Shown: positions 27,158 through 37,086, numbered from the stretch's first letter. The stretch is 42,650 bases of DNA from JBKEDS01 sp047975545 (GCA_047975545.1 JBKEDS010000033.1:1-42650); one strand, 5' to 3'. The notes: a model not told the origin generated them from the sequence alone. Translations and numbers: made by a program.

Positions 27158-30100
27158 TTAAAAATTAATGTTAAGCCCCACAACTAACGATCTTGATAAG
27201 GGTGCCCCCCCATAATCGGCAGGCACCGGATATCGGCCGTCACTACTTCCGGATACATTGGTTGCTTCGGGGTTAAACCCACCATCGTATTTATCCTTAT
27301 AAAACCAATTTTCCAAGGTTATATACAATCTCGCATGGTCTATGGCATTTAAAGATTCTAGTGCTTTAGACAAATTGTACCCTAATGTTATGTTCCTAAC
27401 ACTTACATAATCCGATTTATACAGCCAATCGGTATTAGGTACATAGCCAAAATTTGTTTTCCAATTACCTCGTACGGCAGGATCCACATCTAGAGTGTTT
27501 TCGTTGGCTCCCATACCTGTTCGGTTTAAAGCACGCCCCAATAAACCGTAGACATGCCCTCCGTTTTGCCCTTCTACCAATATGTTTAAGTCGAAGTTTT
27601 TATATTTAAATGTATTGGTTATACCCCAGGTGTATTTTGGAGCCGGGTTTCCTACGTCAACGCGATCGTCGACAGTAATTTTACCGTCGTTATTTTGGTC
27701 TACGTACCTTGGGTCGCCCAACACTAATGCCCGTCCGCCCCAAGTTGTTCCTCCCGCATCGATATCGGCCTGGGTAACAACCCCGTCCTGCACTACCGTA
27801 AAAATGGTATACATGGGTTTTCCTACTTCAAGTTTATAAAATGGCACGCCTCCTCCCCAACTTGAATTAATTTCAATTTTATCCTGATCGGGACCTAAGG
27901 CCAAAACCTTGTTTTTATTATGGCTTATATTTGCTGTTGTACGCCATTCAAAATTTTCATTGGTTATATTTATTGATGATAGCTCGAACTCCCACCCTTT
28001 GTTTTCAACCTCGCCAATGTTGGACAAATAACTGGTAAAACCCGATGCAGCCAATGCCGGAACCTGTAACAGTAAATCGCTGTTAACTTTTCGGTAGTAG
28101 TCGAATACGCCCGTGAGCCTGTTTTTGAAAAGGCCAAAATCTATACCCACATCGGTACTTTCAGACTCTTCCCAATGCAATAATGGATTAGGAATTCCCG
28201 ATACCCCTTGCCCAAACGATGTTGAACCACCGAGGGTGTAATTATAAGAACCTAAGGTTGAAAATGCTGCGTAATTCCCTATATTATTACTGCCGTTTAC
28301 GCCCCAACTTCCTCGTAGCTTTAATGCGCTTAACCAATCGGCATTTTTCATAAAACCCTCTTCGGTTACCCGCCACCCTAAAGATAGCGAGGGAAAAGTA
28401 CCCCAGCGTTGTTCGTATCCAAATTTTGAAGAACCGTCCCGCCTTAAGCTGGCCGATAAAATATACTTTTCCCTAAAGTTGTATTGCAACCTTCCAAAAT
28501 AAGATATTTGTACGTTTTTTTCGGCATTGGTACTTCCTGTGGAGCCATCGGGAAGCGTTTGGATTGTATAGCTATTATAAAGGTTACCCGAAGACAAGTA
28601 CGATTTTGTAATTTTGTACGTGTTATACGATTGTCCGGCAAGCAATGTGAAATTGTGGTCGTCCTTAATACTTGTATCGTATGTTATTGTATTTTCATTA
28701 ACAAAATTCTGCCTTCTATAAGTATTATAATTTCCTCTAATACTCGATAAATTATCTGCTGGCCTATAAACTTCGTTAGTATTGTCGGAATTATCGAAAT
28801 TAACAGTACTTTTCAATGTTAACCCATCAATAACGTTATAACTTAGATATGATGAAAGCAAATTCCTAAACATGGAATTCCTTCCTATTCTATTTAAAAG
28901 TGGAAGTTGGTTTGTTGTACTGCTTCCCCAAGCATATCGGGTTGTATATTTTTCCCCATTTTCGTTCGAGCTACTTTCAAACACAGGTGTAGCCCCCGTT
29001 GTTCTATGCAATATTTGATCTTTACCTTCTACTCCGGGATCATTTCTAACAGAATATGAAGGTGCAATGTTTATCCCTATTTTTAATCGTTCCGAGATAT
29101 TTAAATCTACATTGGCGCGAGCCGAGTACAAAGCGTAATCGGTTCCTATAATGTATCCTTTGTTTTTTGTGTAATTTGTTGAAATATAGTAGTTAGCTTT
29201 TTCGGTTGCTCCAGATGCAGAAAGTTGATAACTGTTAAACTCCCCTGTTCTAAAAATTAAGTCTTGCCAATTAATGTAATCTAACCCCGGATGTCCCGGC
29301 ATATCCCATCTAGGGTCGTACATATACCCCGTATTAAACTCGTCGGCCCCCAAGTCCGGATCTCGGTTTAAGTTATATAGCGCCCGGCGTTCGTCGACTG
29401 TTTGGCCTGCAGAAGCGCCCGGTATCCCAGAGGCTTCCCATTGATTGTCAATCATTATTTTTGCCCTTTCAATCCATTGCTCCGCCGATAGCATATCCAC
29501 TCTTTTTACTTCTTTGGACACACCTGAGTACATATTTAAAGTAAATTTTGGCTTGCCCATCCTGCCTTTTTTTGTTGTAACCAATACAACACCATTTGAT
29601 GCTCTTGACCCATAAATTGCGGCGGCAGCGGCATCTTTCAGCACCTCTATGGAAGCAATATCATTGGGGTTTATGTTATCCAAAGGACTACCATTGGCAA
29701 AACCACCACTACTTGAAGCCCCTTCGGTATGGATTGGAAAACCATCAATAACATACAACGGTTCATTGCCTGCCGAGATGGAACCCGTACCACGAATGTT
29801 TATACTAAATGGTTGTCCCGGCATTCCAGTTGTTTGCTTGACACGAACCCCTGCAATTTGACCTATAAGCCCTTGATCGACCCGAGATATGGGACGCTCA
29901 ACAAAATTCTCGGTTTTAATGGATGATAATGCTCCTGTGGTCATGACCTTTTTTTGGGTGCCATACCCTACTATAACCACTTCTTCCAACTGCGCCGAAT
30001 CTTCCTCCAAAACAACGCTGTAAACCAATTTGGCATCCACGGCCATTTCTACCGTTTTCATCCCTACATAAGAGAACACAAGCACTTCGCCTTGTGCGGC

Positions 30101-30295
30101 ATTAATATTAAAATTGCCATCGAAATCGGTTTGGGCGCCACGGGTCGTGCTTTTAACAATAACATTAACACCCGGTAGGGGCACCCCCCCGACATCCTTT
30201 ACCTGACCGGTAACATTTTTTTCCTGGGCCATTGCAAACATGCCAAAAAGCATAAAAACAATACTGGTACAGTACCCCATTAAAGTCTGTTTCAT
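27158..30295 (-). CDS. SusC-like TonB-dependent receptor 2
   Basis: Outer-membrane importer of 1045 aa. It has a signal peptide (MKQTLMGYC...FAMAQ), a carboxypeptidase-D-like domain (NVTGQVKDVGGVPLPGVNV...TDFDGNF), a plug (VVIVGYGTQKKVMTTGAL through DAAAAAIYGSRASNGV) and a beta barrel ending ...VVGLNINF with the terminal Phe typical of barrel insertion. The first ~100 residues and the leader are nearly the same as in SusC3, but the plug and barrel diverge. The substrate of this pair may therefore differ from that of pairs 1 and 3. It lies 38 nt after GH105 and 11 nt before susD2. Confidence 0.96.
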   Translation of the reverse strand: MKQTLMGYCTSIVFMLFGMFAMAQEKNVTGQVKDVGGVPLPGVNVIVKSTTRGAQTDFDGNFNINAAQGEVLVFSYVGMKTVEMAVDAKLVYSVVLEEDSAQLEEVVIVGYGTQKKVMTTGALSSIKTENFVERPISRVDQGLIGQIAGVRVKQTTGMPGQPFSINIRGTGSISAGNEPLYVIDGFPIHTEGASSSGGFANGSPLDNINPNDIASIEVLKDAAAAAIYGSRASNGVVLVTTKKGRMGKPKFTLNMYSGVSKEVKRVDMLSAEQWIERAKIMIDNQWEASGIPGASAGQTVDERRALYNLNRDPDLGADEFNTGYMYDPRWDMPGHPGLDYINWQDLIFRTGEFNSYQLSASGATEKANYYISTNYTKNKGYIIGTDYALYSARANVDLNISERLKIGINIAPSYSVRNDPGVEGKDQILHRTTGATPVFESSSNENGEKYTTRYAWGSSTTNQLPLLNRIGRNSMFRNLLSSYLSYNVIDGLTLKSTVNFDNSDNTNEVYRPADNLSSIRGNYNTYRRQNFVNENTITYDTSIKDDHNFTLLAGQSYNTYKITKSYLSSGNLYNSYTIQTLPDGSTGSTNAEKNVQISYFGRLQYNFREKYILSASLRRDGSSKFGYEQRWGTFPSLSLGWRVTEEGFMKNADWLSALKLRGSWGVNGSNNIGNYAAFSTLGSYNYTLGGSTSFGQGVSGIPNPLLHWEESESTDVGIDFGLFKNRLTGVFDYYRKVNSDLLLQVPALAASGFTSYLSNIGEVENKGWEFELSSINITNENFEWRTTANISHNKNKVLALGPDQDKIEINSSWGGGVPFYKLEVGKPMYTIFTVVQDGVVTQADIDAGGTTWGGRALVLGDPRYVDQNNDGKITVDDRVDVGNPAPKYTWGITNTFKYKNFDLNILVEGQNGGHVYGLLGRALNRTGMGANENTLDVDPAVRGNWKTNFGYVPNTDWLYKSDYVSVRNITLGYNLSKALESLNAIDHARLYITLENWFYKDKYDGGFNPEATNVSGSSDGRYPVPADYGGAPLSRSLVVGLNINF

Positions 30296-30318
30296 AAAAA
30301 TTAGTTTTTTGTTAATAA
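30296..30318 (-). promoter_or_regulatory. Conserved susC leader, copy 2
   Basis: This 23-nt minus-strand leader abuts the susC2 ATG, begins TTATTAACAA and ends CTAATTTTT. It matches the susC3 leader almost exactly and the susC1 leader closely, although here it lies inside a 38-nt gap within an operon. That argues for a translational or RNA-level role and against a promoter. Confidence 0.5.
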
Positions 30319-30333
30319 AATAGTTAAGCAGCC

Positions 30334-31677
30334 TTATTTTGTTATTTTTAGCTGTAAAGCGCTATCATTAAGCTCGAATTCATTCTGTTCTACCAACAAA
30401 GCTGTTTCCGCCCCTGCTAATAAAACAGGACCGTAGCCATGAGCCGCAAAAACATTTATTGGCCTGTAATAATAAAAAGCGGGATCGAAACCCATACCCG
30501 TGCCAACGCAAGTTCCTTCTACATGTCCTTTGCCGTTAACTTTAGTAGCTACAGCGTTCCAACCAAGTAACACCATAGGAGCATAAGTCATTTTATCAAT
30601 ATACCCTCTGTTTATGGCTCGGGCTATTGAATATATGTAAATGGCCGTTGCAGATGTTTCGAGGTAAGAATCGCTTTTATCCAAGAGCTGGTGCCAAAAC
30701 CCTGTACCATGTTGGTATTTTGCCAAACCTGCAATATGTTTTTGTAATTGGGACAACACCTCAGGATACCCTGGATGGCTTTTTGGCAAAACTTCCAACA
30801 GTTCAACCATTGCCATAACCGCCCAACCATTTGCACGCGCCCAATGGAATTGTGGATGTACCTCCATAGATTGCACCCAACCGTGCATGTACACCCCTTT
30901 TTCGTGGTTGAACATTTTTTCGGAAAATTGTTTTACTTGGCTTACGGCATCATCGAAATATTTGGTTTCGCCTGTATATTTCCCCATTTGGGCAAGTGCA
31001 GGCACACTCATAAACATATCGTCAAGCCACAAGGTGTTTTTTTGAGGTCGGTTTCTTGCCAATGTACCATCGTTTAACCTAAACTGTTTGTTACTAATGT
31101 AATCTATATAATTGCTTATTAATGGGTCTACGTTTGCTTCTAATCCGTCTTGTTTCGCTTTAATAAAAGCGGCACATAACGCCCCTGCAAAATCTAATGC
31201 TTCCGGATGGAGTGTTTTTAGCATATCCGGGTCTTTTATGTTTTCGGGGTCATAATGTTCGGCTATATCGGCAATTAATTTTAACCGTTTATTGGAATAA
31301 TCGGCAAAATAAGGCTCGCCAAGGGCTTTGGATGCCGACAACATTCCGGCATAGGTAACGCCCCATTCGTAACTTGTTAACCTAAATGCCCCAGGCTCAA
31401 AAGTGATGTCTACGTTTTTATTCTTTTTATAATCTTGTATTTCGACTTTAGTTTTAGCGTTTATAATATTATCGGCACTGTTTTCTTCCAAAAAATTATA
31501 AATCCGATTTAAAACTGCTTTTATGTCCGCTTTTTGAGGAACAACGTAGGGTGTTGGATAATCGGGCTGTAAGGCATGCAAAGGTGCATTGGCATCGGTA
31601 ATTTGGGCTTTAACACTTAACGACACTAATAATATAGCGATACTTGTATTTTTTATAATGATGTTTAAATATCTCAT
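30334..31677 (-). CDS. GH105 unsaturated rhamnogalacturonyl hydrolase family (copy 1)
   Basis: Known GH105 enzymes (YteR/YesR type) remove the unsaturated uronic acid left by polysaccharide lyases, by hydrating the double bond. The (alpha/alpha)6 signatures are present: LWLDDMFMSVPALAQMGKYTG (Asp219/Asp220; one is the likely catalytic Asp), HWARANGWAVMAMVELLE and ETSATAIYIYSIARAINRGYI. The 447-aa length includes a signal peptide (to about residue 24) and an N-terminal extension. It heads the SusC2-SusD2 unit, 38 nt upstream. It differs in length and detail from the GH105 at the right edge, so the two probably take different oligosaccharides. No copy of the shared operator is seen upstream. 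Confidence 0.9.
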   Translation of the reverse strand: MRYLNIIIKNTSIAILLVSLSVKAQITDANAPLHALQPDYPTPYVVPQKADIKAVLNRIYNFLEENSADNIINAKTKVEIQDYKKNKNVDITFEPGAFRLTSYEWGVTYAGMLSASKALGEPYFADYSNKRLKLIADIAEHYDPENIKDPDMLKTLHPEALDFAGALCAAFIKAKQDGLEANVDPLISNYIDYISNKQFRLNDGTLARNRPQKNTLWLDDMFMSVPALAQMGKYTGETKYFDDAVSQVKQFSEKMFNHEKGVYMHGWVQSMEVHPQFHWARANGWAVMAMVELLEVLPKSHPGYPEVLSQLQKHIAGLAKYQHGTGFWHQLLDKSDSYLETSATAIYIYSIARAINRGYIDKMTYAPMVLLGWNAVATKVNGKGHVEGTCVGTGMGFDPAFYYYRPINVFAAHGYGPVLLAGAETALLVEQNEFELNDSALQLKITK

Positions 31678-31839
31678 TTGAATAAATTTAAGTTAAACAT
31701 TTGATTTTCAGGTTTTTAAAAACACCTATCAAAATAACCCAAACCCAACGGCTTACTATTTTTATCATCTATTTAGTTTTTTGTAATAATCTGTTTTTAG
31801 TAATTTAATTGTGCTGGTTGGTGTTGGTCATTGCCTGCC

Positions 31840-31880
31840 AAACCTGTGCTGAGCTTGACGAAGTATGCCCATTATGGGCT
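31840..31880. repeat. Dispersed intergenic repeat, opposite orientation, with palindrome
   Basis: CTGTGCTGAGCTTGACGAAG is of the same general class as the repeat at 11093, but inverted and rearranged. A perfect palindrome GCCCATTATGGGC follows just downstream. Such short elements recur between genes in Bacteroidota. Assignment rests on recognition by eye. Confidence 0.35.
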
Positions 31881-31967
31881 TTCATATTTTTTTTGTTGAG
31901 GCGATTACTTTGGCCGTACTAAACCCCTATATAAGGGTTTCATGCGTTAACATTAATTGGTTTTATT

Positions 31968-32006
31968 AGCAAATCCCTCAAGGTTAGCCTTGAGGAATTT
32001 GCTTTT
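31968..32006 (-). terminator. Hairpin after susD3, probable terminator
   Basis: AGCAAATCCCTCAAGG (31968-31983) pairs with CCTTGAGGAATTTGCT (31988-32003) at 15 of 16 positions around a 4-nt loop. It begins 33 nt after the susD3 stop. The T run is on the plus-strand side; the minus-strand reading continues TAATAAAA, so it may act as an RNA-stabilising or processing hairpin instead of a strict terminator. Confidence 0.6.
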
Positions 32007-32036
32007 AACCAACATAAATAAATTATTATCAAACAC

Positions 32037-34001
32037 TTAATAACCTGGATTTTGCATTACTGCTTTTTCATCAGCAGTTAAAGGACGTCCTTCCGTATAT
32101 ATACCATCTAAAAATGTTTGGGGGATAGGCCTTAAATTATGATAGTCTTGGATGTTTGGTGAAGCTTGAGGATTATAAGCCCTAACTCTTGCAACTAAAG
32201 TTTTTGTCCTGCTTAAATCTTCCCAACGGTGCCATTCCCCACAAAGTTCCCTGGTGCGTTCGTTTAACACTAAGCACAACATACGGTCGTACTCGCTTGA
32301 ATAGCCTAATGTTGAAATGATGGTTTCATCTTCTGCAGGTAAACTTGAAGTACTGGAAATGGTTAAATCGGTAGCCGTTGTAGTTTCTGAAATATTATTT
32401 GACTCATAATATGAATTTTCATTCATGAAAGAATTATGTTCAAAAGGTTGCTGGAATTCCGAAGTAACATAAGCTGCGGCACCATCGGTATAATACGAGC
32501 GATCCTCCCCGCTTTTGTAAGTTGCCCGCGCTCTTACAGCATTAATATAGGTTAGGGCATCGGAATATGAACCAGAACCCTCAGCAGCTAATCGTATTTT
32601 GGCTTCGGCAGCCATTAAATAGGTTTCAGCCGAACGGGCCAAAATTTCATCACGCATACCCCTATTATTGTTAATAGCAGTTCTGGCTGCATCGAAATGT
32701 TTGGATAACGAAGGCCACCTGGGATTAGCCATTAACCCTACTTGATCGGTATCTGCCGCATAAGCAACATAAACACTTGGTATTGTTTTTCCATTATATA
32801 AAATGCTGGGATTATTGGTATTTATGGTATTAGTAAAACGCATATCGGCAGATGAATTTATAATGTACAAAATACCCAAATCTACACCTGCTGTATAATC
32901 AACACCTTCAAACGTTCCACCTCTATTTACCCTATGTTTTGTTCTAAAGGTTTTCCAGAAGCGGGAATCGTTTATATGGTCGAACGCGTCATAGGTAAAA
33001 TAGGTTGCGGCCATACGGCTGTATGGGCGCATTCCCGTTAAATCACGTCGCATCATAGGCATATCATCATATTTTGAAGTAAAAAACAAATGGCTGTTGT
33101 TGCTGGTTTCCAAGGCTTGATCCCGTCCAAACGAGGCGGACAAGATTAACTCAGGTAAATATTCATTATCGCCATCTGGTTCTGTGTAATCCCACAACTC
33201 TTGATAATTAGTTGCCAAGGGGTGGTTAGCAATAACCTCGTCCGAAAGTAAAACGACTTGGTTTAAATCTTGGGTTTTAGTCGCCGAGTTCCATGTATCG
33301 TTAATTTCACTTGCGCGTGTTAAATAAGCCTTTGCCAAATAATGTGCAGCAGCATCTTTGTTTATCCTGTGGGGAAACCCTCTAGAATTATCCAACAAAT
33401 TATAGGCTTGCGTAAAATCGTCTATTACTTGGGCTAATACTTCTTCCACGGTAGCTCTTGTAAATTCAAGCTCAACAGAATTGCTTACCGATAATTTTAA
33501 TGGTACGCCCCCGTACTGTCGAGCCAATTTTAAATAATTATAAGCTCGCAAAAAATACCCCTCACCTAATGCTACACTTTTTATATCTGAATTTGTAGAT
33601 TCTATATTGGTTGCCGACTCTATGAGTTGATTGGTTAAGCCAATACCAATGTACAAGTTGTCCCAAGGTTCTTCAGCAGTTGTCCGTATCGTGGTTATAA
33701 TGGAATTAAATCGCCCATCATAGTTGTTCCACTGTGCGTTGGTGTCGTCTCCTCCCACATGAAATTCATCGGTCCCGTAATTGGTGGTTCCAAATTGTTG
33801 TTCGGTTGAAAAAGCGGAGGCCAACACCCTATAATAAGCACCTGTGGCCAAAGCCTGAATACCTTCTTCGGTATCGTAATATGTGTTGTCCCGACGGGTT
33901 GTTAACTCTTCATCCAAAAAATCTTTACTGCACGATGTTATAGTACCCAATACCCCCATAAATAAGAATAAAGAAGCACATTTATTTATAAAATTTTTCA
34001 T
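32037..34001 (-). CDS. SusD/RagB-family surface glycan-binding lipoprotein 3
   Basis: Glycan-binding lid lipoprotein for SusC3, 654 aa, with signal peptide and lipobox TITSC (Cys24). Family marks include SKDFLDEELTTRRDNTYYDTEEG, EGYFLRAYNYLKLARQYGGVPL and the C-terminal NERTRELCGEWHRWEDLSRTKTL, ending ...MQNPGY. It is homologous along its length to SusD1 (FLDEELT, GTT.YGTDEF, RAR..YKSGE.RS.Y), so pairs 1 and 3 are a duplicated system. It starts 16 nt after the susC3 stop. Confidence 0.95.
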   Translation of the reverse strand: MKNFINKCASLFLFMGVLGTITSCSKDFLDEELTTRRDNTYYDTEEGIQALATGAYYRVLASAFSTEQQFGTTNYGTDEFHVGGDDTNAQWNNYDGRFNSIITTIRTTAEEPWDNLYIGIGLTNQLIESATNIESTNSDIKSVALGEGYFLRAYNYLKLARQYGGVPLKLSVSNSVELEFTRATVEEVLAQVIDDFTQAYNLLDNSRGFPHRINKDAAAHYLAKAYLTRASEINDTWNSATKTQDLNQVVLLSDEVIANHPLATNYQELWDYTEPDGDNEYLPELILSASFGRDQALETSNNSHLFFTSKYDDMPMMRRDLTGMRPYSRMAATYFTYDAFDHINDSRFWKTFRTKHRVNRGGTFEGVDYTAGVDLGILYIINSSADMRFTNTINTNNPSILYNGKTIPSVYVAYAADTDQVGLMANPRWPSLSKHFDAARTAINNNRGMRDEILARSAETYLMAAEAKIRLAAEGSGSYSDALTYINAVRARATYKSGEDRSYYTDGAAAYVTSEFQQPFEHNSFMNENSYYESNNISETTTATDLTISSTSSLPAEDETIISTLGYSSEYDRMLCLVLNERTRELCGEWHRWEDLSRTKTLVARVRAYNPQASPNIQDYHNLRPIPQTFLDGIYTEGRPLTADEKAVMQNPGY

Positions 34002-34017
34002 TTTTTTAGTTTTTTAG

Positions 34018-37000
34018 TTAGAATTCTACGTTAATACCCGTTGCAAAACCTCTGTTAGAAGCAGAGTTCCTAACATCTAAATCAATCCAATCGATTTTAT
34101 TGAAAACAAATCCAGGGTTAAGTACCTGAACATAAAACCTTAGTTTTGAAAGCCCAATACCCTCTGTTAAATCTTTGGGGAAGTTATAGCCCAAGGATAT
34201 ATTCCTGATTTTTAAGAATGACCCATTTCTATAATCCAACGATTCGTAATATTGGTCGCCGTACCCGGCAGAATAAATGGGTTTTTGGTAATCTGAATTG
34301 GTGTTATTAGGCGTCCAGTAATTTACCCGTCTAGAATTATAGCGTCCTACCAGTCCTTCACCGCCCGCATCGTATTTATACCCCATTCGGCCGTACATAA
34401 ATACAGACAGCTCTAATCCCTTATACGTAAATGTATTGGTTAAACCAACAATGTATTTTGGTATTTCGCTACCTATTACAACACGATCGTTATTGGCATC
34501 GATAATATAGTCGCCGTTTTGGTCGACCGGACGAACATTTCCTGGTGAAAACGTATGCCCGTTAGCGTTAAACAATGCCATTTCGGCTGCATCGGACTCT
34601 TGCCACAACCCATTGGATGCATAACCGTAAATAACATCTTGGGAACGCCCTATAAACCATTCGTTGTTAATATCGTCTTCTTTACCGTTAGACAGTTCTA
34701 CAATTTCATTTTGTTGATAGGACCCGTTAAAGTTTGTTGACCATTCAAAATTATCGGTTCTAACATTTACAGTATTTAAAGTAAGGTCAAGCCCCGAAGA
34801 TTTTGTTTCACCTACATTGGCATAAGTGGTTCTAAATCCGGCAACGGTTGGTATGGATTTCTCTAACAACAAATCGGAAGTGCGTGATGTATAATAATCC
34901 AATCCCCCCGAAATTCTGCTCTTTAAAAATGAAAAATCCAACCCAACGTTGTATTGCGTAGTTTTTTCCCAAGTTAAATCGGGATTAGGTAATATATCTG
35001 AATTTAACACACCGGCTGTTGGTGTATTCCCAAAAGCATAAAACATAGGGCTTAAAGCCCCTTTTGTAGAGTATGGGTCTATAGCGGAGTTTCCTGTTAC
35101 CCCAACACCCAATCGCAGTTTAAGTTGGTTTATCCAATCTACATTATCCATAAAGGTTTCCTTATCTATACGCCATCCTAACGCTGCACTGGGGAAAAAC
35201 TCCCATTTGTTTCCTTCTGCCAACTGCGAAGCCCCGTCATAACGCCCCGATAGCGTGATTAAATACCTGTCATCAAAACCGTAATTTATCCTGGCCATGT
35301 ACGACAATAGCTGTCTTTCGGTCAAATCCGAATTCCAATCCTTTAAGGGTACATTTGCGCTACTTAAAGCATTCCATTTTTGACTTGAAAGTGGAATATT
35401 CTCGGCAGACATATAATTGGACTCTTCTTGATATTGTGTTTGGCTTTGTAAAAGAGTTAACCCAAAATCGTGTTTACCAATGGTTTTATTATAGTAAATA
35501 AGATTATCCAAAGTGTATGACAAACGCTGTCTTTTTTCCAATGAAGCATAACTGGATCCTGGTCTGGCGACAGAGTTTTCGCTAAGAAAAACACCATCGC
35601 GATACGTTTCAATATCCGGACCAAAATTGGTTCGGAATTTTAAGCCATCTAAGGCCGGAATGAAAGTTCCAAAATCAATTTGCGCATAAAAACTACCAAA
35701 AGCCCTTAGCGTAACCCGTTGGTCTTGCGAATATTTATACTCGTCCACAACCGTTTTTACCGCATCATCCCCTCCCGGAAACTCTATTCGGTTGCCATCG
35801 GCATCGTAAGGCAATGTGTACTGGAAGTTGTTTCGAGCACTGGCGTACAAGCCGTCTCTTACGGAAACCCCATCGCTACCTTCTTGCGATTGCCCATACT
35901 CCTGAATGGCATAAGATGAATTTAGGCTACCTCCAAAAGAAAACCAATCGGTTGGCGTTACATCCACACTTACATTGCCATTATAACGTTTAAAGCCTTG
36001 CCCTTTTATAACACCTTTACTATCGGTTAAGCCAAAAGAGCCATATGCTTTCATTTTTTCGCTACCGCCACTAACGCTTAATGTATGCTGGGTTGTTATT
36101 CCGGTTCTTTTAACAAAATCGGTCCAATCGGTTGACGTTAGTTTAGATCCGTCCCATGTACCGCCTTCCCAACCTTTCATGATGTTGGCAAAAGCGGTAT
36201 CGTCTCCTGGAAATATCAAAGCATCGTTTGCCTGCGTGGGCTGATCGCCTCTTGGAAATGTAGCAGGATTTTCGTAGTGCTTTGCCCAACGCCTATACTC
36301 GACATATTCCCCTGCATTAAACAAAGGCGCCATTTCATGTATTCTTTGTGTTTGTAGTGAAGTATCGTAACTTAAAACAAACCGTCCTGTTTTACCTTTT
36401 TTTGTTGTAACAATTACAACGCCATTAGCCCCTCGAGAACCATAAATAGCGGTAGCCGAAGCATCCTTTAGTATATCGATTGACTCTATATCCGAAGGAT
36501 TTATATTGTTTATCCCCCCGGTTATTAACGGGATTCCATCCAAGACATAAAGCGGTTCGTTGGATGCCGATAGCGACCTAACCCCACGAATGGTTATACT
36601 ACCTACTTCACCCGGCCTTTCATTCGACGAAATATCCACGCCCGCAGCCTTTCCTTGCATAGCTTCAACCGCATTGTTTACCGGACGGGAAGTTAAATCT
36701 TCAGCACTAACACTTACAAGCGCCCCCGTAACATCCGATTTTTTCTGAGTACCATAACCAACCACAACAACCTCATCCAATACGGCCGAATCTTCCTCCA
36801 AAACAACGCTGTAAGCCGATTTAACATCCACGGTCATTTCTACCGTTTTCATCCCCACATACGAAAACACGAGTACTTCGCCTTGGGTTACATTAATGTT
36901 AAAATTACCATCGAAATCGGTTTGGGCACCTCGGGTGGTGTTTTTAACAACAACATTAACTCCCGGCAGGGGCAGACCACCCGTGTCGTTTACCTGTCCT

Positions 37001-37086
37001 GTTACATTTTTTTCCTGCCCCATTGCAAACATGCCAAAAAGCATAAAAACAACGCCAATACAGTACCTCAATAAAGTCTGTTCCAT
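34018..37086 (-). CDS. SusC-like TonB-dependent receptor 3 (mosaic of types 1 and 2)
   Basis: Outer-membrane importer of 1022 aa with signal peptide (MEQTLLRYC...FAMGQ), carboxypeptidase-D-like domain, plug (VVVVGYGTQKKSDVTGAL through DASATAIYGSRGANGV) and beta barrel ending ...GINVEF. Residues 1-100 match SusC2 nearly word for word (FMLFGMFAM, TTRGAQTDFDGNFNIN, GEVLVFSYVGMKTVEM, YSVVLEEDSA). From KSDVTGA onward it follows SusC1 (PVNNA.EA.QGKAAGVDI, RPG.VGSI.IRG.RSL.ASN). This suggests recombination or gene conversion at the N-terminal signalling/plug boundary. It shares a divergent control region with the GH28-GH106-GH105 operon. Confidence 0.95.
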   Translation of the reverse strand: MEQTLLRYCIGVVFMLFGMFAMGQEKNVTGQVNDTGGLPLPGVNVVVKNTTRGAQTDFDGNFNINVTQGEVLVFSYVGMKTVEMTVDVKSAYSVVLEEDSAVLDEVVVVGYGTQKKSDVTGALVSVSAEDLTSRPVNNAVEAMQGKAAGVDISSNERPGEVGSITIRGVRSLSASNEPLYVLDGIPLITGGINNINPSDIESIDILKDASATAIYGSRGANGVVIVTTKKGKTGRFVLSYDTSLQTQRIHEMAPLFNAGEYVEYRRWAKHYENPATFPRGDQPTQANDALIFPGDDTAFANIMKGWEGGTWDGSKLTSTDWTDFVKRTGITTQHTLSVSGGSEKMKAYGSFGLTDSKGVIKGQGFKRYNGNVSVDVTPTDWFSFGGSLNSSYAIQEYGQSQEGSDGVSVRDGLYASARNNFQYTLPYDADGNRIEFPGGDDAVKTVVDEYKYSQDQRVTLRAFGSFYAQIDFGTFIPALDGLKFRTNFGPDIETYRDGVFLSENSVARPGSSYASLEKRQRLSYTLDNLIYYNKTIGKHDFGLTLLQSQTQYQEESNYMSAENIPLSSQKWNALSSANVPLKDWNSDLTERQLLSYMARINYGFDDRYLITLSGRYDGASQLAEGNKWEFFPSAALGWRIDKETFMDNVDWINQLKLRLGVGVTGNSAIDPYSTKGALSPMFYAFGNTPTAGVLNSDILPNPDLTWEKTTQYNVGLDFSFLKSRISGGLDYYTSRTSDLLLEKSIPTVAGFRTTYANVGETKSSGLDLTLNTVNVRTDNFEWSTNFNGSYQQNEIVELSNGKEDDINNEWFIGRSQDVIYGYASNGLWQESDAAEMALFNANGHTFSPGNVRPVDQNGDYIIDANNDRVVIGSEIPKYIVGLTNTFTYKGLELSVFMYGRMGYKYDAGGEGLVGRYNSRRVNYWTPNNTNSDYQKPIYSAGYGDQYYESLDYRNGSFLKIRNISLGYNFPKDLTEGIGLSKLRFYVQVLNPGFVFNKIDWIDLDVRNSASNRGFATGINVEF

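Larger units (their letters stand above)
31678..32036. other. 359-nt gene-free region between susD3 and GH105
   Basis: There is no convincing ORF. From left to right it holds the A/T-rich upstream region of GH105 and a short dispersed repeat (about 31840-31861) with a 13-bp palindrome (GCCCATTATGGGC). It also has a near-perfect 20-bp inverted repeat (31921-31940, AAACCC...GGGTTT) and a 15-of-16-bp hairpin (31968-32003) close to the susD3 stop. The GH105 promoter must lie here, but I cannot place it with confidence. Confidence 0.5.
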
